64,000 bases of DNA, taken from NCBI GenBank assembly GCA_030762175.1, contig CM060833.1:164765001-164829000 (forward strand), in the 5' to 3' direction. The DNA is from Metallyticus violacea (lineage: Eukaryota > Arthropoda > Insecta > Mantodea > Metallyticidae). The notes under the pieces were generated by a model that saw only the letters and a program-made list of their open reading frames with translations, did not search any database and was not told where the DNA came from. Positions 48,506-59,486 of the stretch are shown here, in pieces. Positions within the stretch are counted from its first letter, which is position 1; every line of letters starts with the position of its first letter. Position numbers and translations under genes: made by a program.

Positions 48506-49744
48506 TATTGTTATAACAGTAAGTTTTTTTCGTTATATTCCTTTCTTTTATATTAAAGGAAACTTTTAAAAATAGATCGCCTTTTTGATTTGTTTCATCT
48601 ACCAATTAACTTTGAAGTCTTGTTTAATAATTTATTTGTTTGAATAGGCAATTTTAGAAGCAACGGTAACTCCGCAATTTTATACATCACATACTTTTTT
48701 TTCTTTTAATTCGTTTACCCTAATTGTATTGTTATGAATAAAGCAATGCGGCATATGTTTTTAATCTATTCAGTATTAATAGGGTTATTTCACCTGCTCT
48801 CAGGCTCTAATTTTCACTTATAACAATTTATTTACAATAAATAACTTTATTAATTCATATATAATGACACATATTTAAAATCGTACATTCGTAAATCCCG
48901 CTTACCGCCCTCCCTCCCCTACGTCGCCGACATCTTGAATTCATATTGCCACACACACTTCGGTACTACAAATAAAAAATATAATTTTTGTATTCACTCT
49001 TCTTACAGAAGATGCTGAAAGTGTTGCCCATTTTGTGTGAACACCCAAACTTCATTTTAAAGAGTACAAGTAAAGCTTATTTGGTCCCGGCTCAACAAAA
49101 ATAAAACATTAGATAAAATAGATCACCGCTTCTCTTAATAAGACCTTAGATAGAAAGGTTGGGAGTTTCCAGTATTTATAATAATATTTTTCGAGATTAA
49201 ATGAAGCTAAATGAAGGAAAATGCTTATATTAGTGCAAGTGCTTTTGGTGGTCTGTTAATGAAAATGAGAAACAAGTATGGGTAGGATTCCAGGCTGTAT
49301 GTAACAACTTAGGTTGTGAACTAAAAAGGAATAACTGAAGATATGTTGATGTCATAAAATCTTTGAGATATCGTGTGCCATTGAAACTACATTTCCTTTA
49401 TTCTCATTTGGACTTCTTTCCTGCTATTGTACATAGGTAACCTGAGCGATGAGCTAAGAGAACGTTTTGATTAGCGCATTGCTGTCATAGAAAAAAGATA
49501 CAAAAGAAATTGAACACCAGAAATTTTATGGTTATTTTAGTAACTAGTTGAAAATGTTCCTTATGTGTTTACAAACGGAGTCTTCCAGAAAAATGTTTTG
49601 AAGATACAAGTAAAATAATGATATTTTACGTTCATATTTTTTAGTGATATCCGAAAAAATGTAAGATACTTCAAACAATTATTTTTGCATTCTTCATACA
49701 TATTTTTATATTAATTAATGCATTTTACGCGTTAAATATAATCA
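48506..49744. other. Unannotated AT-rich stretch
   Basis: I see no gene here. A short C-rich block (ctccctcccctacgtcgccg near 48,910) stands out in otherwise AT-rich DNA. Confidence 0.45.
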
Positions 49745-50057
49745 TACATAGTTTTTTTAGTTTTTTAGTTTTTTTTTTTTGAATAGTATTTAACGCCCGT
49801 TTTTATTACTGAGGCACCACAGGCGGTGACACTGATGATACATGAGATGAAATGATATATTGGGAAAGGATTTTTTTTTAAGGAAGGAAACGTTCCAGCC
49901 TAAGTTGAGGGTATCTCCCCGGCATTTGCCATTTATGAGGACTGAGGAAAACCTGGAAATAACCTCAGTCAGGGAGGACGGTCCTGACGGGATATGAACC
50001 CCAGACCTCCCGCTCACGAGTGCGCGCCTGCCACCCGTGGCGGTCTTCGTACATAGT
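49745..50057 (-). mobile_element. SINE family 1 copy d, with target-site duplication
   Basis: The 8-bp duplication tacatagt lies at 49,745-49,752 and 50,050-50,057. The order on the plus strand is T-rich tail, actgaggcaccacaggcggt, ccccggcatttgccatttat, then the tRNA head ending in ccacccgtggcggt. Box B is altered here (ggatatgaacccc on the plus strand). Confidence 0.88.
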
Positions 50058-50249
50058 GAAAGGAATGCTTATATGATGAATGTTTTTTTTTATGAAAAAT
50101 TTAAAATCTAATTTCCCGAAAAAAAAAACGGTATATATAGAAAAGTTTATATTTTAGATCTGAATTCGACACATTCCAACTATACAAAGCTATCTATTAT
50201 CATTTAAGTGCAGAACAAAAGTTCAAATTTGTTGTTCAATGTTAAGCAT

Positions 50250-50367
50250 TTTAAATTTTAGGTTTCAGATAAACCCCCCTCTTAATAGTCTGATTTCGCT
50301 TATTTTCAGAAACTATTTTCTTAATTTGTTTCAATGGCATATACCGAGTTTTTTAATATTTTAATTA
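50250..50367 (+). repeat. Fragment of dispersed repeat family R
   Basis: This single subunit (ggtttcagataaac, gtctgatttcgcttattttc, agaaactattttc, gcatataccgagtttt) matches the subunits at 52,430-53,235. It ends where the foldback element begins. Confidence 0.55.
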
Positions 50368-50715
50368 TTTGCATTTTGTATTTTAGGATTGCATTTTCTT
50401 TTAAAACTGACTAGAATTGTATTTTAAAATTATTGTGAGGGCAAAATTACAAATCTACTAAAAGCCCGTCACTCAGGAGCTGCGAAAACGGAAATTAAAA
50501 AAGCGCTATAGCGATATCAATTTCTCTGCTCTAGCTTTCTATAATACCCTTCACAAATTCCACTTGTTGAGGAATTCGTTTAGTTTACACAGCTCCTGTG
50601 TGACGGACTCTTTGTGAATTTTTAATTCTGTCCCTCTTGTTACTTTTAGAAAACAACCCTAGTCAGTTTTAAAAGTAAATGGAAGCCTAAAACAGAAAAT
50701 GCGAAGAATGCAAAT
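50368..50715. mobile_element. Foldback (long inverted-repeat) element
   Basis: The arms run inward from about 50,372 and 50,706. The best inner block is cccgtcactcaggagctg (50,465-50,482) against the complement of cagctcctgtgtgacgg (50,590-50,606). Outer blocks include cttttaaaactgactag on the left and ctagtcagttttaaaag on the right. Arms are about 115-125 bp around a central segment of about 95 bp that includes gcgctatagcg. There is no coding potential. It looks like a foldback-type MITE. Confidence 0.7.
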
Positions 50716-51132
50716 GTGTTATTAATACATGATACACTATAAAATAAGATAATATCACATTATTGATATTTGAGGGCTTGAAGAAGATTACAGTTTTCTC
50801 TAGTTTAATCTACTTCATATATTAATCATATGATAAAACTAGAGAGCATGAACTATCAAAGGATTTCCTTAAAATTGCTTACAGTATACCAAGAATGCAT
50901 AAGGCCCTCCATATTTTAAATACTTTTTAAAAATTCCTTTGATAGTTCGCCTTGAGTTTATCATCTAATTCGCATGCAAATTAAATAAAATTGGAGAAGA
51001 CTTTAATATAACTATTATATAGGTTTCCCTTTTATATGTCAGATCCTTTAGTGTAAATATCATGTGAATAATTGATATAATTGGTTTTAAGAACCCCCCC
51101 CCTTTAATTGTTGCAATCGTAGTGAGTTTATT
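50716..51132. other. Unannotated spacer
   Basis: I see no gene here. The segments tagtttaatctacttc and aactatcaaaggatttcc have weak mirrored partners, but nothing I can resolve. Confidence 0.4.
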
Positions 51133-51184
51133 AAAAAAGTCCGTCATGCAGGAGCTGCGTAAACTAAGTGAATTCCTTAGCAAG
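51133..51184 (+). mobile_element. Half-copy of the foldback element
   Basis: The plus strand reads agtccgtcatgcaggagctg, then cgtaaactaagtgaattcct. This is the same order as the minus-strand reading of the right arm at 50,560-50,610, including the central-side gaattcct. Only one arm is present. Confidence 0.6.
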
Positions 51185-51479
51185 TAGAATAACTTTAAAA
51201 AAGGATATAGAATCCAAATTATGAGTTTATTAATTAATGAATTAAGTTATGGCATTACTGTGTGTTAATTAGCATGTCACACTCTAAAGCTAACTAATAA
51301 AAGAAAAACTGAAGTATACTACATTACTTAATTAGGTCATTTTTTTCCCCCATTTCAAAATCACTTATAAATAAATGCCTATAGTAATATTAATCTAATT
51401 TATAAAGTAAGGGGAACAAAATTAGAATTCTTGCAATCCAGAAGTATTACAAAAGGGAAATCACAATTTTGGAATAAAA
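51185..51479. other. Unannotated spacer
   Basis: No feature seen; AT-rich. Confidence 0.4.
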
Positions 51480-51533
<54 letters not shown>

Positions 51534-51542
51534 GTTGTTGTT
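51480..51542. repeat. (ATT)n microsatellite, left of SINE family 3
   Basis: About eighteen ATT units ending in three GTT-like units. Confidence 0.95.
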
Positions 51543-51855
51543 GACCACCTTCTTGGTCTAGTAGTTAGCGTTCTCTTTGCTGCCCGGGAGGCCCGGGTGC
51601 GATTCCCGGTACCTACTTAGGAGTTTCCCTAAGATAGGGAGGTCTGGAACGGGGTCCACCCAGCCTTGTGAGGACAATTGGGATGGAGAGGTGGCGATCT
51701 CCGATCTAGTAAGCGATCAGCGAGATGCCGTGTGCTGATTAAATGCCCCCTGCAATACTGTACTCTACCAATGAAATCATGTGACGGAGGTAGAAGACGC
51801 AGTGGTCGTCGCGGTAAAGCTCAGGCCCACATGGGGCTGTAAAAAGACTAATGTG

Positions 51856-51857
<2 letters not shown>
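51543..51857 (+). mobile_element. tRNA-derived SINE, family 3
   Basis: The head has a good box A, tggtctagtag (51,554-51,564), and box B, ggtgcgattcc (51,596-51,606), about 32 bases apart as in RNA polymerase III promoters. A tRNA-unrelated body follows (cggggtccacccagccttgt, agacgcagtggtcgtcgcgg, cccacatggggctgtaaaaa). The 3' end runs directly into (ATT)n, which is probably the family tail. There is one copy in the window. The left (ATT)n suggests insertion into a pre-existing microsatellite or next to another SINE tail. Confidence 0.85.
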
Positions 51858-51918
<61 letters not shown>

Positions 51919-51919
51919 G
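51858..51919. repeat. (ATT)n tail of SINE family 3
   Basis: About twenty ATT units directly after the SINE body. Confidence 0.92.
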
Positions 51920-52429
51920 AGTTTAAACTACAAATATTAAATGTTTTAATATGAATTAAATGAAGTTACCACTGACAGATAAAGCTATATTACGTGGATA
52001 TTTTTAAATCCTTGGTATCATCCTTGGTATCATCTTTATATTCACTAAAATAGAAAGAAATAACTGAAAGAAAACTTGTGTATTTAAGAAGTTTATATGT
52101 GTCAATAAAAATGTATGCCACTATTTAAAAACAATTACAATGTACTAAGCAAACATAAACAAGCAACAGTAAACAATCGAAAGTTCCATCGATTTCCAAT
52201 GGCTTTGAAATTTAATTTTAATGTTATTGTAGTAAAAGCATGCGTTTTCTGAAGGTTATTACAGAGCGCTCTTACAGACAAATATAGTTCTCAAACACAT
52301 ATTAGATTGATATTTCACATTTTCTATCTTCACGACAATACTTTTACTAAATATAAAACATATACATCGTTATAAATACAGTTTATATGCTGAATTAATT
52401 TGAAACAATTGAGAGAAAATTAAATACTT
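51920..52429. other. Unannotated spacer
   Basis: I see no gene here. A short direct repeat of atccttggtatcatc lies at about 52,008-52,033. Confidence 0.45.
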
Positions 52430-53235
52430 GAGCGTTTTTTAAATTTCGGTTTTCAGATATACCCAAATTTCTAATGGTTCGATTTCCCTAATTTTCAGAA
52501 ACTATTTTTCATGTTTTATGTAAATAAAATGTTGTGAAAAAACAAATATTGGTTTTCTGCTAGAGCGACTTTTAAGTTTTACAGGTAAACTCCCATTCAT
52601 AATGGCCCGATTTCCCTGATTTTTATGAACTTCAAATAGTACATATCGAGTTTCGTTGTGAAAAAACAAATATTGGTGCCGCTAGAGGAATTTTAAAGTT
52701 TGGGTTTCAATCCTAATAATCTGATTTCACTGATTTTCAGAAACTATTTTTCTTGTTTATTTAAATTGTATGTGCCGAGCTGCCTTTAAGAAATTAAAAA
52801 TTGTGGCCATTAAAGCGATCTTTAAATTTCGGTTTTCAGGTATAGCCCATTCCAATGGCCCAATTTCCCTGATTTTCAGAAAGTATTGTTCTTATTTTAT
52901 TTAAACGGAATACACCGAGATTCGTTACGAAAAAAAAATGGATGCTGCTAGAACGATTTTTAAATTTTCGTTTTAAGTTAACTCTCACCCCCAATGGTCT
53001 AGTTTTGTTGGTTATGAACTCGACGAATCGTTTATCAATTAATGGTTACATGGCGCGTTTCGTTGATAAAAAAAAATTGCAAACATTAGAGCTTTTAAGT
53101 GACATAAATGTATATATAACATGTAAGTATATAAATTTTAGCGAATTCCGAAGGAATATAAGCTATTACGGTTGTACCCTTGAAATGATTTCTGAGTAAT
53201 GTCTCCAAACTTCCATCGCAGCTAGGCATCTACAA
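52430..53235 (+). repeat. Dispersed repeat family R, plus copy with four to five subunits
   Basis: Subunit landmarks recur. The string gattttcagaaa or a close variant occurs near 52,490, 52,733 and 52,873. The ccgctagag/tgctagag block occurs near 52,560, 52,680 and 52,937. The cggttttcag block occurs near 52,447 and 52,833. Spacing is about 110-140 bp. The right end, attccgaaggaata (53,145-53,158) plus gcagctaggcatcta, matches the terminus of the minus copy at 33,465-34,085. A frame at 52,942-53,199 crosses this region and is not a gene. Confidence 0.62.
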
Positions 53236-54260
53236 TGAAACAAAAATTTCCATATGTGCCTAAATGTTATGCAAATTATATATTTTTTATTTATTAGATC
53301 TTATCAAATCTTCGGATCTAAAAGGTTTATTAATTTAAAATATTCTAAATTGTTTTAAAACTAAAGATAAGATTTTCATATCTCTCTAAATTTCAAGATA
53401 TTCACAAGAATTGTAAAATAACTAATCAAACTGCTTTGTAAAAATATCCAATTTTTTCTTAAAAAAATTCTAAATTGAAAGAAGTAATCGCTCACGCCAA
53501 ATTTCTTTCCTGCGAACATGTTACATGATAGTCAGTAATATGTTGAGTTAGGTAACAATATAACTTCATTTAACCAAAATAAGTCGGCCTGAACCAATTT
53601 CGATAATAAACAGACAACTATTTTGACTAATGCCGTGAATAAAGAAAGCGCAATAAAAATCGAATACAAAATAAATTAAGTAACGTGTAAATAATATATT
53701 TTTCTGCAAGAAACCTGAACATTTTTGGGTCTCCCCCCTCTTTCTCTTTTTTTAGGCAGCAATGTTTCTTTGTACTTCGACCAGCAAGCCAGAAGCTTAT
53801 TTTAACTTGTTTCACTTTATTCAAAATTCCTTAGCAACAAAATGTAATGCACAATCTTAATTACTATGATATTATTGTATTTAAGTAAAAGGTTTCGAAA
53901 TTTGACTCGTTTCGGTTAACAGAATTTTTATTGTAAGTGCAAGTAAAACAACACTTGTCAATTTTCGAGAGGGAGCTTATGTCGTAATTTCCGAAAAGCG
54001 GTAAGTTAGCTAGTAAGCGAGCACAACTTTCGATGCATTTTCCTTCCGCCTTACCCACCATTTCCAATGTACAGTATATCAGTTCGCCATGTTTAATCCG
54101 CACGCTTTAATGTGCACCAAATTAGCACGAACTGTATAATTTACTAACGTGGGATAATGTTAAGAGAGGTAAACCAATGATTGGAGATTATGTGGCTTAA
54201 AAGCTAAAGGCGTTTTTATTGTGTTATTTTTTTTTCGAGTAGGAATGCTTGCTAATGTAG

Positions 54261-54261
<1 letters not shown>
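53236..54261. other. Unannotated stretch
   Basis: I see no gene here. Minus frames at 53,627-53,824 and 53,864-54,103 are short and unrecognised. Confidence 0.45.

Positions 54262-54316
<55 letters not shown>
54262..54316. repeat. (ATT)n microsatellite
   Basis: About eighteen ATT units; poly-isoleucine frames on both strands are artefacts. Confidence 0.95.
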
Positions 54317-55302
54317 TGGCATAGATGTTCTGAAGTCAGAACAGAATATTTTACTCTGGTTATAATTTCTAGACAACAGTGGAATCTTTTTAGGTATGGA
54401 CTATTGGTAATTATTAACACTTTATTCAAAATTGATATAAAAACACATTAATTTAACCTGAATTGAAATTTTAAATGCAATTTCTCTTAATGTCGCATTA
54501 TTACAACTTCAAGTCAGATAAAAACAATCTTAAAACAAATTAAGATTTCGTTTGAACACAAAGTATTAAGTGTATCAATTTCATTGCGTATAGCAAGAAT
54601 GCATAATGGGGTTGGTGAAGAATGGATGGATGACGACGAACAGACGGATGAACATTCAAATGTATTATTGTCATCACTAACAAACTATGCAATACTAAAG
54701 CTTTAGGAAAACAATATAAATATTATATTTAACATCACTAAACAAGCTTGTAATATGTGCGTTGATATGTAAAATTATATTAAGAATGTTGTGAATAAAT
54801 ACCTTTTAAATAAATAAATGTATTAAAATAGCTTGAAATGTTTTAACTCCAATCATCAATACCAAATCACAGAAATTCAGCAAGCGTTGATCAAAAAAAT
54901 AACTGTGAAATAATCTCACAAGTTACCAGCGTTATAATAGCACTTAAGTACTTAAAAAATGTAACGCAAAAAAGCTGTGATGGACTGGGGAGGGGAAAGT
55001 GCATCATTCAGAGTGGCTGAAGTATGTGAGGTCAGTTTAAACCTCTCTAAACCTATAAGTGTTTCCCACATTGGATGCTAAACTTCATTTGCACCGAAAA
55101 AAAAAACGTTATTTATTGATGAGCTATGAATATTAGATTAGAATTATAAGTTCCGTACATTAATAAACACTTCAGAATTTTGCAGTATACCTATAACGCA
55201 GTAAAACAATAATAGTGCGCTTATAAATAACATTTCCGCACACAATGTGCAAAGCAATGAAATGAGCAGCCATATTCTTATATCATTTGGTCCACGATTT
55301 AT
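54317..55302. other. Unannotated stretch
   Basis: I see no gene here. The minus frame at 55,144-55,380 runs across the start of the tandem duplication and has no domain. Confidence 0.45.
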
Positions 55303-56029
55303 GTTAATTTCTCTCTTCATTCTATATACTCTCAATTGATGATTAGTAAAAATAAAAATATAAAGTGGCAATCGGAGCAAAGTACCTTCAGTGGGGAAAA
55401 CTAAAAATAATTCAAGTTAAAAAGCTCACAATCGTATTTCTTCACTAACCTGTAATGGCCGCGCAGTGATGACGTCACTGCGCTTGGTCTCCATGGTAAC
55501 GCTTAATAATGCGCGCCATTATAGATATCCAGAAATTTATCCGAACAAACGCACTTTTTAACACAAAAAATGCCGCATTTTCAATCAGCAGTTTGTTAAT
55601 AATAGTTTGCGGAACAAATGCACAACTTTAAAGTAATAAAAGATTTATAGGCATAACAAATTTCATCCGTGCCGCTCCTACACTTCCGATCACTACAATG
55701 GCCAGTACAAGAATGAGACATGGAGAACGGTTTGAAGTCAGCTAACATATGTTAAACTATTAATTAAATTAAATAAAATGTAAAATACATTCAAATGTCA
55801 AAAAAGTTGGAAAAAATTGTCTGTAAAAGCACTCTGGTTCAAAATAAAGACCCGGATTTAATTATGATACTGTTTTCTAGACACTAATTGAACCACATCA
55901 TATCGTGTCTTGCGATATATCGATGTTTTATTACATGAATACATTTTTATTATAAAAATTAATTATTTTGCATTTCCGCGAATTTCAGCCTTAACTATTA
56001 ATTAAATTAACGCTATAAAATTAAAATAA
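55303..56029. repeat. Tandem duplication, unit 1 (727 bp)
   Basis: Unit 1 starts gttaatttctctcttcattc and unit 2 starts gttaatttctctcctcattc at 56,030. Similarity runs along the whole length with scattered substitutions and small indels, including 10 extra bases in unit 2 near 56,112. It has no coding potential. It contains the palindrome and X-box described separately, a CpG-rich island in AT-rich DNA. Confidence 0.88.
55461..55500. promoter_or_regulatory. Palindrome with CRE plus X-box (unit 1)
   Basis: At 55,461-55,483 the arms gcgcagtga and tcactgcgc are perfect 9-bp complements around tgacg. The centre contains a full CRE, tgacgtca (55,470-55,477), the site for CREB/ATF-type bZIP factors. 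Nine bases further on, gtctccatggtaac (55,487-55,500) fits the RFX X-box consensus GTHNYYATRRNAAC at every position. A promoter or enhancer role is inferred from motifs only. Confidence 0.55.
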
Positions 56030-56763
56030 GTTAATTTCTCTCCTCATTCAATATACTCTAAATTGATGATTAGCAAAAATAAAAATACAAAGTGGCAATC
56101 GCAGCAAAGTGCGTTATTAACACTTCCGTAGGGAAAACTAAAAATAATTCAAGTTAAAAAGCTTACAATCGTATTTCTTCACTAACCTGTAATGGCCGCG
56201 CAGTGATGACGTCACTGCGCTTGGTCTCCATGGTAACGCTTAATATTGCGCGCCATTATAGATGTCCAGAAATTTATCCGAAAAACGCACTTTTTAACCA
56301 AAAAATATCGCATTTTCAATCAGCAGTTTGTTAATAATAGTTTGCGGAACAAATGCACAACTTTAAAGTAATAAAACATTTATAGGCATAACAAATTTCA
56401 TCCGTGGCGCTCCTACACGTCCGATCACTACAATGGCCAGTACAAGAATGAGGAGGCACAGAGAACGGTTTGAAGTCATGCTAACGTATGTTAAACTATT
56501 AATTAAATTAAATAAAATGTAAAGTGCATTCAAATGTCAAAAAAGTTGAAAAAATTGTCTATAAAAGCATTTTGGTCCAAAATTAAGACCCGGATTTAAT
56601 TATGATACTGTTTTTTAGACACTATTTGAACCACGTCATATCGTGCCTTGCGATACATCGATGTTTTATTACATGAATACATTTTTATTAGAAAAATTAA
56701 TTATTTTGCATATCCGCGAATTTCAGCCTTACCTATTAATGAAATTAATGTTATAAAATTTAA
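56030..56763. repeat. Tandem duplication, unit 2 (about 734 bp)
   Basis: This is the second copy of the unit at 55,303-56,029. It ends near ttataaaattt, where similarity to unit 1 stops. It lies about 20 bp from the start of the next, unrelated tandem duplication. Confidence 0.88.
56198..56237. promoter_or_regulatory. Palindrome with CRE plus X-box (unit 2)
   Basis: This is the same 40 bases as in unit 1 without a substitution: palindrome at 56,198-56,220, CRE at 56,207-56,214, X-box at 56,224-56,237. The surrounding duplicate has changed at many places (for example aataatgcgcgcc to aatattgcgcgcc just downstream). Confidence 0.55.
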
Positions 56764-56784
56764 AAAAAAATCTTTCTTTCTTCA

Positions 56785-58135
56785 AATAGGCATTTGAATC
56801 CAAAAAATGAGCAATTTTTGCAGTACTAATGAATATCCATTTGACCTTGATAAAGTCACAAATGTAAAAAAAATTAATTATAACTGCACATGAACGGGGT
56901 TTTCATGGTGGTATAAAGTAAAAATTTCCTTTTACTTTAGTTCTAGATATTCAGTCCAATTTTCATATGCATGGATTTAACACAACAACCTGCAGAGAAA
57001 AAGAGTTTATAATCTGCCATATTGAAAAATATGTGTGCATAATTTTAAAAGAAATATTATGTATTTCTTGAACTAATTATATCATTAAACAACAAATTTG
57101 CGTTAGATTGCCCTGTTTTTGTGCAAAATATATATCCATCCAGGCATGGTCTATCTTTTCAGCAATTGTAATGTTGTACTTTTGTGTGAAAATGTTCGTT
57201 TCGGGCAAAATTAGGATATTTTTTATAAATTCCAAATCTTTAAAACCACATTAAAATTAATTATATTGGACGACTGAAAACAATTACAAATAATATCCAT
57301 TGTTAATATAAAACTTGTATTGTACAGAAAGCTTAATGTTGCTTGGATCTTGTGGCATTAAAATGTGGCATTTTTACATAACATTTGTTAATTTTACTTT
57401 GTATTTTATAAATTAAGTTTCAATAGTTTCCAACTACCCATTTATGGAACATTACTAAATTTTCTCATGAAAGTATAATGCTTAATGCATACACAATGCT
57501 TGCTCTTTATCAACAAAAAATGTGATTGATTTGCATATTAAATAGTGAAATGATGACTAAGAAAATGAAACCTACAAATTTTTAATTTCTTTATATAAAG
57601 AATAATTGTTGCAATATATGTAGAAATAATAAATGTCTAATCAGAATTTGTCATTGTTGGAATCAATGTACCAAAATGGCATATTCTAGACCCTGTATTT
57701 CTTACTTTATATGCAAAAGAATTTATGCCTTTGGTAAATACATATTTTTATCATTATGCTAATGACACAACAGTATTGTTGGGTTAAAGCAACTGAAGAA
57801 TTAGAATATAACCTAGCAACTGCTATTATAGTTCTGTAATGACATATTTTAATAAAAAAAAAAAACTTATATCTAATGTGAATAAAACTAAATATATTCA
57901 ATTTAGACTAAGTAATCCATTTTCAATGTAGGCAAGGCAGTATGTACGAATGGAAAATGATAAAATAAAAATTGTAAGAAAAAATCTCTTTTATGGCATA
58001 ACAACATATAGTTCTGGAAATCATGGCTGTATAAAAATTAGCAAGTTTGCTCATCTCCCTAAATATTATGCCTTAAAATCTATGAAACAGCTGTATTATG
58101 GAGTTATTTCTTCCCTATTTATTGTTAGTTCTTAA
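56785..58135 (+). repeat. Tandem duplication of a dead LINE segment, unit 1 (1,351 bp)
   Basis: Landmarks recur 1,351 bp apart: ttgaccttg at 56,841 and 58,192, tctgccatattgaaaaatat at about 57,013 and 58,364, and the ttatatgcaaaagaattt/ttatatgcaaaagagttt segment near 57,708 and 59,082. Divergence is clearly greater than in the neighbouring 730-bp duplication, so this event is older or less constrained. Confidence 0.82.
57669..58135 (+). pseudogene. Non-LTR retrotransposon reverse transcriptase remnant, copy 1
   Basis: From 57,669 the plus strand reads VPKWHILDPVFLTLYAKEF, then VNTYFYHYANDTTVLLG-stop. This matches the reverse transcriptase block VPQG.LGP.LF.LYI.D followed by the catalytic YADD box, here YAND with the first catalytic Asp replaced by Asn. 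Further on, after frame breaks, NVNKTKYIQFRLSNP fits the segment after the catalytic box in Jockey-like LINEs. The open frame at 57,950-58,135 (ISKFAHLPKYYALKSMKQLY, then YGVISSL) fits the thumb region. Stops, frameshifts and the lost Asp make it inactive. The clade is a motif-based guess. Confidence 0.7.
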
Positions 58136-59486
58136 AATAAACATTTTAATCCAGAAAATTAGCAATTTCTGCAGCATAAGTAAATATCTGTTTGACCTTG
58201 GTAAAGTAACAAATGTTGAAAAAATATGAAAACTGCACCAGAATGGATTCTTTGTGGTGACATAAAGTAAACATTTCTTTTAATCCTAGTTGTAGATTTT
58301 CAGTACAGTTTTCATATGTATGAATTTAACACACTAACCTGCAAAGAAAACACTTTTATTATCTGCCATATTGAAAAATATTTATGCATAATTTAAAGGA
58401 AATATTATATATATCCATGACAAAAAGGAGAATTATTGCTCATTGGACTCAATTATATCATTAAAAAGTGAATTTGTGCTAGAGTTTCCCGTTTTCTCCA
58501 AAATATCTATCCATCCAGGCATAGTCTGTCTTTTCAACAATTGCAATGTTTACTGTTATGTAAAAATTTCTGCTTTGGGCTAAATTAGGACATTTTTTTC
58601 TAAATTACAAATCTTTAAAATCACACAAAAATTAATTATATTAGGTAACAGAAAACAACTACAGATTATATGCATTGTTAATATAGTTTGACTTAGCAGT
58701 AGAATTTGTATTACATCTCATTGCTTATATCTTGTGGCATTAAAATATGGCATGTATACTTAACATTTAGTTATTTTTGTTTGTATTTCATAAATTAACT
58801 TTCAATAGTTTCCAGCTACCTGTCTTTGCAGCATTACTAAATTTTCTTATATAAGTGTAATGCTTAATGCATACACATTCAACAAAAATATAAACTTTGT
58901 ATTCAAATAAATGTGATTGGATTTGTATATTAAATAGTGAGATGATGACTAAGTAAATGAGCATTACAAACATGTTAATTTCTTCATATAAAGAATAATT
59001 GTTGCAATTATGTAGAATCATAAATGTCCAATCAGAATATGTCATTGTCGGAATCTGTATATAAAATTAGTATTTTTAATTTTATATGCAAAAGAGTTTA
59101 TCCCGTTAGTAAATACGCATATTTTATTATTAAGCAAATGACACAGCATTTGTTGGGGTAAATCAACTGGAGAATTAAAACATTACTTAGCAACTTCTAC
59201 CGTAGTTTTGTAATGAAATATTTTGATAAAAATTAACTTGTAAACTAATAAAATAAACTAATGTATATTAAAATATATATGTGTTTTATACTAAGTAATC
59301 CAAGCTTAAATACAGACTTGGTAGTATTTATAAATAGAAAACGCTAAAATAAAGTATAAGAGAACATCTCTTTCCGGCATAACAAATAGTTCTGGAGAGA
59401 CCGTATCAACCAAGTTGTATAAAAGTTAGCAAGTTTGCTCATCTCCCAGATATTATGTCTTTAAGCTATTAAGCATGTATATTATG
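58136..59486 (+). repeat. Tandem duplication of a dead LINE segment, unit 2
   Basis: This is the second copy of 56,785-58,135. It begins ccagaaaattagcaatttct and fades after tattatgggc near 59,486. Confidence 0.8.
59082..59480 (+). pseudogene. Reverse transcriptase remnant, copy 2
   Basis: LYAKEFIPLVNTHI is readable from about 59,082. The catalytic box that follows is destroyed by a frameshift and a TGA. It is more decayed than copy 1 at 57,669-58,135. The thumb-region equivalent (ttagcaagtttgctcatctc near 59,424) is still recognisable at the DNA level. Confidence 0.6.

Noticed and set aside
52942..53199. 85-codon open frame as a gene
   Set aside because: It lies wholly inside dispersed repeat family R and is not kept open in the copy at 33.5-34.1 kb.
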